DNA of 37,616 nucleotides from Microcaldota archaeon (GTDB lineage: Archaea > Micrarchaeota > Micrarchaeia > Micrarchaeales > CABMGC01), in contig DAIDLJ010000006.1 of NCBI GenBank assembly GCA_027449585.1, positions 1-37,616 of the forward strand. The letters are read 5' to 3'. How positions within the stretch are numbered: position 1 is the stretch's first letter; each line of letters begins with the position of its first letter. The notes beneath the pieces were generated by a model. That model was not told the origin of the DNA. It made no database searches and saw only the letters and a program-made list of their open reading frames with translations. The translations under genes and the position numbers were made by a program. This document shows positions 29,438-37,595 of this stretch, one piece after another.

Positions 29438-31153
29438 ATGAAGTTTTGGCTTGCCGCGCTTTTCGTGTTTGCTGTTGGGACAACCAATGCGTACCAATAC
29501 CTCACTGCTGGGGGATTTCTATACAACAACATAACCATAGGCAACAACATGAGCATCGTGTCTGGGATTGATTCGGGCGGGCCGCTGCAGATGATCATAC
29601 TAAAGTCGTCAAGTTTCAGGCGGTGGTTTTATGGATATCCGACGCAATTGCTTGTGAACGAGACTGTTGGGTCGGGCATATATGTAAAGAACCTGTCGGC
29701 TGGAAGTTATGTGGTGATATTGAGCGTAAAGTACCCTGAGAATGTTTCGTCGTTTTCATTTGGAATACAGCGCGGGTTAGGTAAGGTAATAACCGTAGCT
29801 GGCACGTACAGATACCCGGTTTATCTTGGAAACTACAGCCTAGTTAACGTCTCTTTGCTCACAGACAAGAACTTCAGAAAATTCCCAATATCGATAAACT
29901 TTTCCGGGCAGCTGGGCTTCCTTAATGGAGATGGCAACTACGACTCGATGTATAACATATCACTTAACCGTGGGGAACATTACTTTACCATATATTCGAC
30001 AACGCCAACGGAGGCTTTCTTGGTTGTGAAATCGCAGAATCAAACGATAGACCCTCTTGGTGGATTCCTTAGCGGGGAGAGCTATCCGGTCGGCGTTGTT
30101 AGTTATGGTGTATTCAACAAATCCGGGACCTTGCTGCCTTATCAAATATCTACAGGCGGGGTGGTGGGTGATGCAAACATTTCCGACATGAGCGCTCATG
30201 ACTTCAATCTATCGGACAATAATTCGGCGTTTGGCGCAAGCTTGCAGCTCAATATAGAGATGAATACGAAGATGGGGGGTAAAAACCGCGTTTTCTGGAT
30301 ACAAAATGTTGTGGACTTCAACACCAGCAAAAAAAGCTATTACTTTGTGAGCAACATATGGAACAACACCTACCCTACGGCCAACATGGAAAACGGGACT
30401 GTTGTTGGAAAGGGGAACATCACTGTTTGCGGGGTTTGCGGCAACCAGGCCTTCTATGCATATTCTTACCCAGAATACTTGTTCAATTACTCCTTGCCTT
30501 TCAACATAAAACTAGTTATACTTGAAAACCAAACAGCGAATGGCACGCTAGATTCTTTCGGATATCAGGTGCTTGAGAATGGTAGCTCCGGTTCGGGCCC
30601 TTTGGTGTTCTATGACCGTGTGCTCTTTCCCGGCGCCGTAAATTCTAGCTTCCTTGTCACGCCGTTCTACTTTACTCCAGGTATTGGAAACCTTAGCGGC
30701 AACTATTATGATGCAGAATTGGTATTCGGAGGAGAGTCTGGAGGCGCGCAGTCATATTTCAACAGGCTTGCGGCGACTGCTTGGATATACTATTATGTGA
30801 ATGGAACGCTGGTGCCTTTCCCCTCTGCATATACGTTCGGTGAGGATACGGCTGAAACCGCCGCGAATTTAAGAACAGTAACTTCAGGATATGGAAACGG
30901 GGGGTTCATAACCACCGGCAGGCTTAATCCGAATGAACAGATAGTTGTGGATGGAAGGATAAATAGCACTGCGCATAGCATACAGAATGCGTCGGGCGTG
31001 GAGAAGCAGCCTACGACCACCGTGCAGGGCTCCGGGCAGGGGGCGCTTTTGGGTCAAATATCGCAGACGAGTGCGCTGGTAAATTACATCGCCGTGGTGC
31101 TCATACTGCTTGCGCTAATTATGCTATTTAGAATGATAGTAAGAAGGAGATGA
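29438..31153 (+). CDS. Thermopsin-like acid protease (family A5), membrane-anchored
   Basis: The 571-residue protein has an N-terminal signal peptide or anchor (FWLAALFVFAVGTTNA), a large sequon-rich outside domain and a C-terminal helix with a basic stop (NYIAVVLILLALIMLFR). Thermopsin family features are YPVGVVSYGVFN, VVGDANISDMSAHD, FWIQNVVDFNT, FVSNIWNNT, YYDAELVFGGESGGAQSYF and YTFGEDTAET. These enzymes digest proteins outside the cell at very low pH, and their catalytic residues are not firmly established. The C-terminal anchor would keep it on the cell surface. It starts at ATG 29438, just after the tRNA-Gly gene, which is on the other strand. Confidence 0.9.
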   Translation: MKFWLAALFVFAVGTTNAYQYLTAGGFLYNNITIGNNMSIVSGIDSGGPLQMIILKSSSFRRWFYGYPTQLLVNETVGSGIYVKNLSAGSYVVILSVKYPENVSSFSFGIQRGLGKVITVAGTYRYPVYLGNYSLVNVSLLTDKNFRKFPISINFSGQLGFLNGDGNYDSMYNISLNRGEHYFTIYSTTPTEAFLVVKSQNQTIDPLGGFLSGESYPVGVVSYGVFNKSGTLLPYQISTGGVVGDANISDMSAHDFNLSDNNSAFGASLQLNIEMNTKMGGKNRVFWIQNVVDFNTSKKSYYFVSNIWNNTYPTANMENGTVVGKGNITVCGVCGNQAFYAYSYPEYLFNYSLPFNIKLVILENQTANGTLDSFGYQVLENGSSGSGPLVFYDRVLFPGAVNSSFLVTPFYFTPGIGNLSGNYYDAELVFGGESGGAQSYFNRLAATAWIYYYVNGTLVPFPSAYTFGEDTAETAANLRTVTSGYGNGGFITTGRLNPNEQIVVDGRINSTAHSIQNASGVEKQPTTTVQGSGQGALLGQISQTSALVNYIAVVLILLALIMLFRMIVRRR

Positions 31154-31157
31154 AGGC

Positions 31158-31910
31158 TTATCGTATGTATGGGAAGTTCTCCTTGTGCGGGGCTTCCTGG
31201 AGTTTTTGTGAATCTTCTATTTCCTTTATCATCCTGTCTGTCTCCTTCTTTATCTTGTCGATGTTCTCGAGATTTATGCTTATGCCAAGGATATTTTTGA
31301 TGGTTTCCAACACGGCTCTTGCTGAGTTTGCATCTATCTCCAGTGCGCCAGTCTCTCCCATTATGCACGCTGCGTGAATTTTGTGCTTCTTTGCAAAGGT
31401 TACTATCATTCCGGCCGAGCCCCATATGGCTCCGTTAGTTTGGCCGAAAATCACGCCTTTCTTCGAAAGAGCCTCTTTGGTCTGTTTGTCGGTGGCGACG
31501 CCGAACACTTTTGGGCTGTGCACGTATTGGCCGCCGGAACTATAGCCGCCTATGGTGTAGAGCGTGCGTCCGCCGAGCTTCTTGAAGAACTTAACTATTT
31601 TCTCATTTATCTCGTACTGGCCTTCTGGTGTTGCGGCCTGCGTGTCTCCAAGAAGTATTATTACTGTGCCCTTCTTGGTGTCCTTTGAATAGAAACGGTT
31701 GCTTATGAGCCGAGTGTAGCCGCTACGTAGCATTATTGTTTGGTGTATAAAGTGTGGCGAATATAATGTTGCAAACCTTTTTGCTCCGAGCTCGTTCCTC
31801 AGGTACTCTGCGACGAGACTGCCGACACTACCTATACCAGGAAGACCTACTATCATAACCGGGGACTTGAACTTTGCACTTTTCTTATAGTATATTTTCG
31901 TCTTGTTCAT
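31158..31910 (-). CDS. PAC2-family proteasome assembly chaperone-like protein
   Basis: This 250-residue protein shows the PAC2 (DUF75) pattern: MIVGLPGIGSVGSLVAEYL at the start, TPEGQYEINEKIVKFFKKLG, TLYTIGGYSSGG and VFGQTNGAIWGSAG, then MGETGALEIDANSAR. Archaeal members (PbaA/PbaB-like) help proteasome core assembly. The C-terminal ~45 residues are charged and probably coiled coil. It overlaps the aIF2-alpha stop by four bases (ATGA), so translation is coupled. PAC2 genes often follow aIF2-alpha in archaea, which supports the call. No proteasome subunit is in the window. Confidence 0.9.
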   Translation of the reverse strand: MNKTKIYYKKSAKFKSPVMIVGLPGIGSVGSLVAEYLRNELGAKRFATLYSPHFIHQTIMLRSGYTRLISNRFYSKDTKKGTVIILLGDTQAATPEGQYEINEKIVKFFKKLGGRTLYTIGGYSSGGQYVHSPKVFGVATDKQTKEALSKKGVIFGQTNGAIWGSAGMIVTFAKKHKIHAACIMGETGALEIDANSARAVLETIKNILGISINLENIDKIKKETDRMIKEIEDSQKLQEAPHKENFPYIR

Positions 31911-32674
31911 TGCGGCGCCTGTACTTTTATGCTCTTCATTGAGAACTCTAGGTTCTTGTGCTTCTCGAATATGCTCTGGGCAGATTTTATCTTTTCCTCT
32001 GCTTTGAGATAGCTTGAGTCTGTGGCCATAAGCCGGTATTTTGGTGCGCCCATATATAGCACGTCTACGCCCTTCTTCTCTATCTCCATCAGCGCTTCTT
32101 TGATTGAATTCAGCCCGGATTTTGTGTTGGTTGTAGTAAGGTCGACACTGTAGGCGACGGTGTATGTTCTTGGTTTTATTGTCTTTGCCACAAGAGTGTA
32201 GAGCGCCTGCTTGAACTCCTTTTCCTTTATGTCGGATAGTGGGTCTTTGCCTTCGAATATTGCATTTACGAGTTCGTTGTATGTTTTGGCGTGTTTTGAT
32301 AGTTCAAGCACCAGTGTGTCTTTGGATGCTTCTTGCTTTGATGCGGCGAGGGCTTTGTTGACCATCCCTTCTGCTCTCTTTTCAAGGCTGTAGTCGTTTA
32401 TCTTGTCCTTCTTGTCTTTCCCAGTGGCTTTCTTTAATGAGATGTCCACGGACCGCTTTTCAGGATCTACAAATATGACCTTGGCGACATCCTGCTGGCC
32501 TTCTTTTATAAATTCATGTATGTTTTTAATCCATCCTGAAGAGACTTCGGATATAGGGAGGTATGAATCCATATTGTATTCTGTAAGCCTGCAGTATGCC
32601 CCGTGCGGCATTATTTTCGTTATTTTTATTATTACAAAGTCCCCAACGGCGGGAAGCTCTTTTGGTATTATCAA
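31907..32674 (-). CDS. aif2a: Translation initiation factor aIF2 subunit alpha
   Basis: This 255-residue subunit of the aIF2 heterotrimer delivers initiator tRNA to the small ribosomal subunit. Domain 1 is an S1-type OB fold (VGDFVIIKITKIMPHGAYCR, SYLPISEVSSGWIKNIHEF, VIFVDPEKRSVDISLKKAT), domain 2 helical, and domain 3 an alpha-beta domain contacting the gamma subunit (KGVDVLYMGAPKYRLMATD). Length and domain order are normal. It is preceded by eL42 after four bases and overlaps the PAC2 gene downstream. The S27e and Nop10 genes usually found here in archaea are missing. Confidence 0.96.
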   Translation of the reverse strand: MIIPKELPAVGDFVIIKITKIMPHGAYCRLTEYNMDSYLPISEVSSGWIKNIHEFIKEGQQDVAKVIFVDPEKRSVDISLKKATGKDKKDKINDYSLEKRAEGMVNKALAASKQEASKDTLVLELSKHAKTYNELVNAIFEGKDPLSDIKEKEFKQALYTLVAKTIKPRTYTVAYSVDLTTTNTKSGLNSIKEALMEIEKKGVDVLYMGAPKYRLMATDSSYLKAEEKIKSAQSIFEKHKNLEFSMKSIKVQAPQ

Positions 32675-32678
32675 TTGC

Positions 32679-32960
32679 TTACCTGCTTATTTCTATCTTC
32701 TTTTTGGTCCTCATCCCGACTACTTTTTCCCCGACATTCTTACAGGTCTGGCACTCGATCATTACTTTTTGTTTCTTTCCTAGCTTCTTGGGGTGAATCT
32801 TGGGCTCGATGCTTCCGACATAACCTTTAATGGCGCGGTTGTGCCTCCTTGTTCCTAAGCTTGATCCCCTCTGGGACTTCTTGTTGTAGTTCTTAACCGT
32901 GTGCTTGGTGTGTTTGTTGCATTTTTGGCAATACGTCATTATCTCTTTGCTTATTTTCAT
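32679..32960 (-). CDS. rpl44e: Large ribosomal subunit protein eL42 (L44e)
   Basis: This 93-residue zinc-ribbon protein sits near the ribosomal E site. The two Cys pairs are TYCQKCNKHTKH and IECQTCKN. The basic core (GSSLGTRRHNRAIKGYVG, then EPKIHPKKLGKKQKVMIEC) matches the family. I choose ATG 32960 over a TTG at 32969, which would add three residues right behind the GINS stop. It stands in the GINS-eL42-aIF2-alpha-PAC2 row, with very short gaps, so one transcript is likely. Confidence 0.95.
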   Translation of the reverse strand: MKISKEIMTYCQKCNKHTKHTVKNYNKKSQRGSSLGTRRHNRAIKGYVGSIEPKIHPKKLGKKQKVMIECQTCKNVGEKVVGMRTKKKIEISR

Positions 32961-32970
32961 ATCTATCAAC

Positions 32971-33462
32971 TTAGTCTATCGTTTCTCCGAGTTTGTTTTC
33001 TACCATGAATTTTGCGTCGGTGCGGTCATATACATAAATTATTTCGTTTTGTTCGTATGGTCCAAGTTTGTTGCCTGACGGGGCAACTATTTGAGGTATT
33101 GTGCTTAATACCTTGAGCTTGGACGGTTTCGAATCGCCGCCGCTTTTGTTTACTATGTTTTTTATTTGTATATATAAATCTTCGTCTTCTGCGGGGAGTG
33201 GGCGTGGCGGCTCCTTGTTATAGGCAAGGTATACTAGTATTTTTTGTGTCCTCCGATCTCTTATTGTAGTATAGAGTTTGAACAGGTTTTTGTATTCGTC
33301 GCTGTTTGGAGAGCCGTACGTTTTGAGTTTTTCGTTTATTTTAATGTAAAATTCTTTGGGAAGCGGGGTTATTTCTCCTGATTTTTGCTCTAATTTTAAC
33401 AGATTGTTAAGTCCGTTTACGCTTACGTCTACATCCAAATTATCACCAGGGTTCAATTCCAC
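32971..33462 (-). CDS. GINS complex subunit (Gins51/Sld5-like)
   Basis: This 163-residue protein is part of the replicative helicase accessory complex GINS that works with MCM and GAN/Cdc45. Helical A domain: LPKEFYIKINEKLKTYG, NLFKLYTTIRDRRTQKILVYLA, with Arg/Lys-rich helix and PLPAEDEDLY. The small C-terminal B domain (PQIVAPSGNKLGPYEQNEIIYV...) after the A domain marks the Gins51 class. The start is GTG 33462. It heads the row that continues to eL42 and aIF2-alpha. Confidence 0.85.
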   Translation of the reverse strand: MELNPGDNLDVDVSVNGLNNLLKLEQKSGEITPLPKEFYIKINEKLKTYGSPNSDEYKNLFKLYTTIRDRRTQKILVYLAYNKEPPRPLPAEDEDLYIQIKNIVNKSGGDSKPSKLKVLSTIPQIVAPSGNKLGPYEQNEIIYVYDRTDAKFMVENKLGETID

Positions 33463-33578
33463 TATTTTATCTCTTTACCGCGCTGCCGACTATTATTATA
33501 TCTTTAAACGAATAGATACATATACATAATATAATAAAAGAACCACGAATAGTGGAATTGCGGGGTGTTACTGTTTAA

Positions 33579-33653
33579 TAGCGAGGGAAGGATTTGAACC
33601 TCCGATCTCCGGGTTATGAGCCCGGCGGGCACTCCAGGCTACCCTACCTCGCT
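33579..33653 (-). tRNA. Initiator tRNA-Met (anticodon CAT)
   Basis: The acceptor AGCGAGG/CCTCGCT starts with the A1-T72 pair typical of archaeal initiators. The anticodon stem CCGGG/CCCGG carries three consecutive G-C pairs next to the loop CTCATAA, another initiator hallmark. The T-arm is GGAGG/CCTTC-type with loop TTCAAAT. The discriminator is A and CCA is not encoded. A TATA box (TTTTATATC, minus strand) lies at 33679-33687. No intron. Confidence 0.95.
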
Positions 33654-33678
33654 TCGTTTACTAATAAGAAACACTAAG

Positions 33679-33687
33679 ATATAAAAC
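33679..33687 (-). promoter_or_regulatory. TATA box of initiator tRNA-Met
   Basis: On the minus strand TTTTATATC is centred about 29 bases upstream of the first tRNA base, the usual spacing for an archaeal tRNA promoter. Confidence 0.65.
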
Positions 33688-33832
33688 CCAAAGCCCGAAA
33701 GCAGCAGACTTACAATACAACTGCATTTAAAGGTTTAAATATCTAAACGCACATAATCTCCTATCAGCTCAAAAACACGCGACATATACAAATTAACAAA
33801 AACCAACCCGTATTTTGCTAAAAATTATAGTG

Positions 33833-33880
33833 TTTATATACGAGTTCATACACTATTAATAACACGTTCCAATAAAGGTG
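33833..33880 (+). promoter_or_regulatory. TFE promoter and Shine-Dalgarno
   Basis: TTTATATA (33833-33840) is a good TATA box, implying a start near 33863, a short leader, and AGGTG (33876-33880) five bases before the TTG start of TFE at 33886. Together they support the unusual TTG start. Confidence 0.65.
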
Positions 33881-33885
33881 AAACC

Positions 33886-34575
33886 TTGCCCAAGACAACC
33901 AACACGCACAAGAAGCCGTCCCAAAGACACACTAAGAAAGCTTCAAAGAAGCCCTCAAAGAAGCACGCCACACATACTAAATCAACAAAACGCCTAGCAA
34001 CCCCTCCAAAACCCAAAAAGCTTTCGAAGAAAGAGCAAGAAGTAGTGATAGCAAGAGAGCGTCTGCTAGAGGAAACCAGGCGATCCGCATACCTTTTAGA
34101 GAATAAGAGCTTTACACAGCACATATCGAATAATGTAGGAATGCTCGCCCCACAGATACTGAGGGAACTAGCAAAGAACTCGAAGACAGACGAGGAGATA
34201 GCCAGCCAGCTCAATATAAAGGTAAATGATATAAGGCGGTCATTGAACCTTATGAATGGATACAGCATAGTAAAGTATGATGTGAATAAGGACAACAAAG
34301 GCTGGTTGATATTCAAGTGGAAGATAAACAACGAGAAACTCGAATCTTACATAAATAAAATAGAGAGCGAGATGACAAAGTCGAGCGAACCAAACCTGCC
34401 AGGAGATTGCAACGACTTTTTCATGTGTAAAAAATGCTATTCTGACCAAAAGGTCATATTGCCTTTCGATACGGCTTTTGAGTCCGGCTTTAACTGTGAA
34501 AGCTGCGGAAAGCCCTATACTATATTGAACAAGGAAGAGACAGTGGCGCTCTTCCAGCAGGCCGCAAAGCAGTAA
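33886..34575 (+). CDS. tfe: Transcription factor E (TFE alpha) with basic N-terminal tail
   Basis: This 229-residue general factor helps TBP/TFB open promoters. Residues ~75-155 are the extended winged helix (LAPQILRELAKNSKTDEEIAS, then LNIKVNDIRRSLNLMNGYSIV). Residues ~180-215 are the zinc ribbon, Cys-x2-Cys (FMCKKC) and Cys-x2-Cys (CESCGK). The TTG start at 33886 is supported by AGGTG and TATA. The first ~60 residues are an unusual Lys/Ser/Thr/His-rich tail not normally present. A later start would remove the tail but lacks comparable signals. The tail might bind DNA or RNA nonspecifically. Confidence 0.93.
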   Translation: MPKTTNTHKKPSQRHTKKASKKPSKKHATHTKSTKRLATPPKPKKLSKKEQEVVIARERLLEETRRSAYLLENKSFTQHISNNVGMLAPQILRELAKNSKTDEEIASQLNIKVNDIRRSLNLMNGYSIVKYDVNKDNKGWLIFKWKINNEKLESYINKIESEMTKSSEPNLPGDCNDFFMCKKCYSDQKVILPFDTAFESGFNCESCGKPYTILNKEETVALFQQAAKQ

Positions 34576-34632
34576 AGACGCCCGACACCGGCCAGGCCAA
34601 ACGCCGCGCCAAAGCACAAACATGATGATAGT

Positions 34633-35067
34633 ATGTCTGCTATAAAAACAACAACAGCACAAAAACTAACCGCTATTAAGTTTGTGGATATAGAGTCACC
34701 ATACTCAGCACCAACCAAAGCCGATGTAAAAAGAAACATACGGTACGCGCGTGCAGCAGTAAGGGACTGCCTTCTAAAGGGAGAAACACCATATGCATCC
34801 CACTTATTCTTCACGCAAACAGGGATACTCGACGACAACATCATTGAAGATCGGGAGCGCGGCATAAATGCAGGAAAATATATAATACAGAAACTAGGCG
34901 CAATTACCGTCGTGTATACCGACCTTGGCATATCAAAAGGAATGGAATTTGGAATCGAGCTTGCAAAGAAGGACGGACGGAGGGTCGAGTTCAGATCCAT
35001 AGGCAAAGAATGGGAATCCATATTTCTAATACATGAAAACACACATTCACAGAGCGGTTTATGGTAA
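34633..35067 (+). CDS. DUF7768-like protein (nucleoside deoxyribosyltransferase-like fold)
   Basis: This 144-residue protein shows a pattern I associate with DUF7768, a group related by fold to nucleoside 2-deoxyribosyltransferases: VDIESPYSAP, NIRYARAAVRDCLLKGETPYASHLFFTQ, RGINAGKYI, VVYTDLGISKGMEFGIELAKKDGRRVEFRS. Members occur in many phages as well as cells. The Asp and Glu in the YTDLGISKGM and SPYS segments would line a nucleotide pocket. Its 3' end overlaps the convergent RNase P gene by nine bases. The exact function is unknown. Confidence 0.75.
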   Translation: MSAIKTTTAQKLTAIKFVDIESPYSAPTKADVKRNIRYARAAVRDCLLKGETPYASHLFFTQTGILDDNIIEDRERGINAGKYIIQKLGAITVVYTDLGISKGMEFGIELAKKDGRRVEFRSIGKEWESIFLIHENTHSQSGLW

Positions 35068-35379
35068 CTTGACTGGTTTTTCCTTCAGATTCTTAATAGA
35101 CCCGGAAACACCAAAAGTATAAAATCCAACACGTTTTCCAGCGACATTCTTGATAAAAGACACGGCAAGCACGAGGCCGTCCTCAAATCCCCTATTCACT
35201 CTAATTACAATCCCAGCGTTCCCGCAGTCTACTATCTTTGGATTTGCCTTAACATACTCCACGCCACCCATCTCAACGCGCAAGGCACCCAGGAATGCAT
35301 CTAACAATCCCCTATCAGAAAAGTCGAGAATCTCCGACGCGCCTATCCTTACATATCTGCTCTTCTGCCTAGTTATCAT
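35059..35379 (-). CDS. rnp2: RNase P protein component 2 (Pop5-like)
   Basis: This 106-residue protein begins RQKSRYVRIGASEI and ends with GFYTFGVSGSIKNLKEK, which resembles the Ser-Gly-Thr/Ser-Ile-Lys terminal strand of archaeal Pop5. It pairs directly with the Rpp30-like gene (overlap ATGA, 35376-35379), and the two proteins form a known heterotetramer that supports the RNA catalytic core cutting tRNA 5' leaders. The identification rests on this motif and the pairing; sequence divergence is high. Confidence 0.75.
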   Translation of the reverse strand: MITRQKSRYVRIGASEILDFSDRGLLDAFLGALRVEMGGVEYVKANPKIVDCGNAGIVIRVNRGFEDGLVLAVSFIKNVAGKRVGFYTFGVSGSIKNLKEKPVKLP

Positions 35380-35867
35380 AAGACATCACCAACAAGTCCA
35401 AAATCACGTCTTCCGTCAAGGATTAGTCCGGACACTGCGCCTAGTTGTCGGCCAGAAAGAATTTCCATACCCGAGCGGGCCATGGTGATTATTCTAACTT
35501 CTGCCCCTGCCTTTCTTGAAGCAAGCACAATCTTTCTTAGTCTTCCAAGCTCAGCGCCGCGCTCGGCCATCCCAACACTAAGCAGCCTACCAACAGGCAC
35601 AAACACCTTTTTTTTGTACTCAACTACCCGCTCAAGCACCGCCTTAGTAAGATTCCCTCCAGCAAAGATTATACCTAAAACCTCAGGGCTGCGCACGCCA
35701 CTTATCAGCACACCCGGGTCATCGCTCATTATTATCTGTAGCTTTCCATTCTGTACTGGCTTTTCAAAAACAAATAGGTCCTTGCCTACTACAAATACCT
35801 TCTGGATTCCCAACCGCGCCGCAAGGTCCCGGTCAATATCAAAAGAGACTATGTCCGAGCATTTCAT
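35376..35867 (-). CDS. rnp3: RNase P protein component 3 (Rpp30-like)
   Basis: This is about 163 residues from ATG 35867, which has AGGTG five bases upstream; a TTG at 35885 is less likely. The family is a TIM-barrel PHP-like protein, usually ~200-240 residues, so this version is short. Supporting segments are SGVRSPEVLGIIFAG, then LGRLRKIVLASRKAGAEVRIIT and GRQLGAVSGLILDG. It overlaps the Pop5-like gene and follows prefoldin beta. The call is moderate: the N-terminal half is diverged, but the partner and order fit. Confidence 0.7.
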   Translation of the reverse strand: MKCSDIVSFDIDRDLAARLGIQKVFVVGKDLFVFEKPVQNGKLQIIMSDDPGVLISGVRSPEVLGIIFAGGNLTKAVLERVVEYKKKVFVPVGRLLSVGMAERGAELGRLRKIVLASRKAGAEVRIITMARSGMEILSGRQLGAVSGLILDGRRDFGLVGDVL

Positions 35868-35894
35868 CGGCACACCTAAAACCAAGCGCGATTA

Positions 35895-36248
35895 CTATCC
35901 GCCCCCCTGCGCCTCCTTGTAAAGTTCTGTAATCTTATCACTAAGCTGCTTCTCCTTAGCCTTCATTTCATTGAATTGTTTTGTTATTGACGTTATCCTG
36001 GTTTCTGAAAGTTCAGTTCTGTCCTTTAGATCGGTAAGCGCCTTCTCCTTCGTGGTCTCGACTATGAGTCCGCCCACGCTAATATACACCTTGCCCAAAG
36101 CCGCACTAACCTCCTCATTTGCCCTTTCAAACTCTGCCTTCTGTGCCTTTAGCTGTTCAAGCTGTATGGCATATACCCTGAGCTGCTCCTGCAGCATCTG
36201 ATAATCTCTCAAAAGTTTCTCAGCTTCCTGCTCGTTTTGCTGCGCCAT
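35895..36248 (-). CDS. pfdB: Prefoldin subunit beta
   Basis: This 117-residue chaperone subunit forms, with alpha subunits, a jellyfish-like hexamer that passes unfolded proteins to the thermosome. Two long coiled-coil helices flank a beta hairpin (VYISVGGLIVETTKEKALTDL) typical of the beta class; QLEQLKAQKAEFERANEEV and SETRITSITKQFNEMKAKEKQL are the coiled coils. The ATG at 36248 sits behind an AT-rich promoter (TATATAAATTTAAAG-like). It leads the RNase P protein pair. Confidence 0.93.
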   Translation of the reverse strand: MAQQNEQEAEKLLRDYQMLQEQLRVYAIQLEQLKAQKAEFERANEEVSAALGKVYISVGGLIVETTKEKALTDLKDRTELSETRITSITKQFNEMKAKEKQLSDKITELYKEAQGGG

Positions 36249-36333
36249 ACAATCACTTATATAAATTTAAAGTAATATGTAGTTATAACATTAATTATTT
36301 AACCCTATATTTACATCTGACAAGAGGCCCGGC

Positions 36334-36804
36334 ATGGATCTTAACGAAGCATCTCTAATAGAGAATGAAATAACAATAAGGAACCTTAGGCTTACAAGCG
36401 AGGTTCTAGAAACCAGGAGATCGGCTATACGCTGGCTAGCCCTTTCTCTAGGAATAATAAACCCTGGCGAGTCAAGGCTGAGCTCTCTCGCAGTACTCGA
36501 CGCACTAGTTAATTTTCAGTTCATAAAGAATGCAGATCCCACCGTAAAGGAGCTGATAGAGTACATAAACAAGAACTGGGAAGAGATAAATGAGAAGACA
36601 CTAAGGTATCACCTGCTTAGAATGAAAAAAATGGGATATGTTGAGAACAACCAGGGCAAGTTTTACTTCAAACCGCCAAACACTGGGGACAGATTCGATG
36701 CAAACAACTGGGCAATAGGTATCTTCGAGTCAAATTACACGGACATTGCAGGCAAGGTGGGCCAGGTAATAAAGGATGTTAAGAGCAAAGCAGGTGTAGC
36801 ATGA
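36334..36804 (+). CDS. Predicted winged-helix protein of unknown role
   Basis: This 156-residue product has a helical N-terminus, a likely winged-helix region in the middle (VKELIEYINKNWEEINEKTL, then RYHLLRMKKMGYVENNQGKF), and a short tail. I recognise the DNA-binding style but no named family. It is coupled to the next gene by a four-base ATGA overlap (36801-36804), which suggests the partner membrane protein and this protein act together, for example as a membrane-linked regulator. The start ATG 36334 is not certain but lies after an AAGAGG. Confidence 0.65.
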   Translation: MDLNEASLIENEITIRNLRLTSEVLETRRSAIRWLALSLGIINPGESRLSSLAVLDALVNFQFIKNADPTVKELIEYINKNWEEINEKTLRYHLLRMKKMGYVENNQGKFYFKPPNTGDRFDANNWAIGIFESNYTDIAGKVGQVIKDVKSKAGVA

Positions 36805-37595
36805 TGGCTGAAATAAAAGAAAAGTATCTTTGGGGAGCATTCATATTACTAGTCATAATCGGGTCATTGTATCTTAGATATTATTATCAGCCACAGATTT
36901 CAATATCTGTAAAGATGCTCCCGGCCAGCCCCGTCTATCCCTATCAGATAGTCTCCATCCCAATATCTATTACTAACACGGGCGGTTCAACGATAAATAA
37001 CATCTCAATGGGTGTTTATGTAAATGGAAACATAACACAGACATACAAAGCGTATCTACCAGCAGGAAAACAGGCATTAGTGTACTACAACTTCACCCCA
37101 AAAACCGCCAATCCTTACTCAATCTCAGTGGTTATGGACCCGAGCAAGCTCTACAACATACCAGACAGGCAGGCCGCACAGAATTCTACAGAAATCACAC
37201 CGCTTGTGCCTCAAAAACCCGCCCCATATTCTGACTTTCCAGCCAACCCTCCCGGAGGGCAGGACATATTCTACATGAATCCACGCGGCTACATCGCAAC
37301 ACTCTACTTCGATAACTTCACAAAATACTTCTATCTCACTGGCTCAAACCAGGCAAACAACTTCCTATACCCTGCCCTAGACGTCTTTTCATCGTACATA
37401 AACCAGCTTGCAGTATCCCATGCCTATTATTCCAACTACAGCCTAACATCAATATGGGTAAACGGGTATGTTACTCCGGCAGCCTTCGACGCCGCAGCAG
37501 AAGGCTGCGCGATCGTGCCGGTCGGGATCGAAAGGCTCGATCCGGATCGAAGCATCCCGCGGCGACCTCACCGCGACGCGACGGTTTTCCGGTGA
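36801..37595 (+). CDS. Membrane-anchored surface protein, 3' end lost at a chimeric junction
   Basis: A short cytosolic start is followed by one membrane helix (GAFILLVIIGSLYLRYYY) and an outside domain whose first ~100 residues resemble a CARDB/immunoglobulin-like beta sandwich (SIPISITNTGGSTINNISM). Sequons are frequent to about residue 230. From about 37500 composition changes abruptly and the peptide becomes Arg/Asp/Pro rich (IERLDPDRSIPRRPHRD), unlike the rest. I therefore believe the true gene continues elsewhere and the present stop at 37595 is an artefact. It is translationally coupled to the winged-helix gene. Confidence 0.7.
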   Translation: MMAEIKEKYLWGAFILLVIIGSLYLRYYYQPQISISVKMLPASPVYPYQIVSIPISITNTGGSTINNISMGVYVNGNITQTYKAYLPAGKQALVYYNFTPKTANPYSISVVMDPSKLYNIPDRQAAQNSTEITPLVPQKPAPYSDFPANPPGGQDIFYMNPRGYIATLYFDNFTKYFYLTGSNQANNFLYPALDVFSSYINQLAVSHAYYSNYSLTSIWVNGYVTPAAFDAAAEGCAIVPVGIERLDPDRSIPRRPHRDATVFR

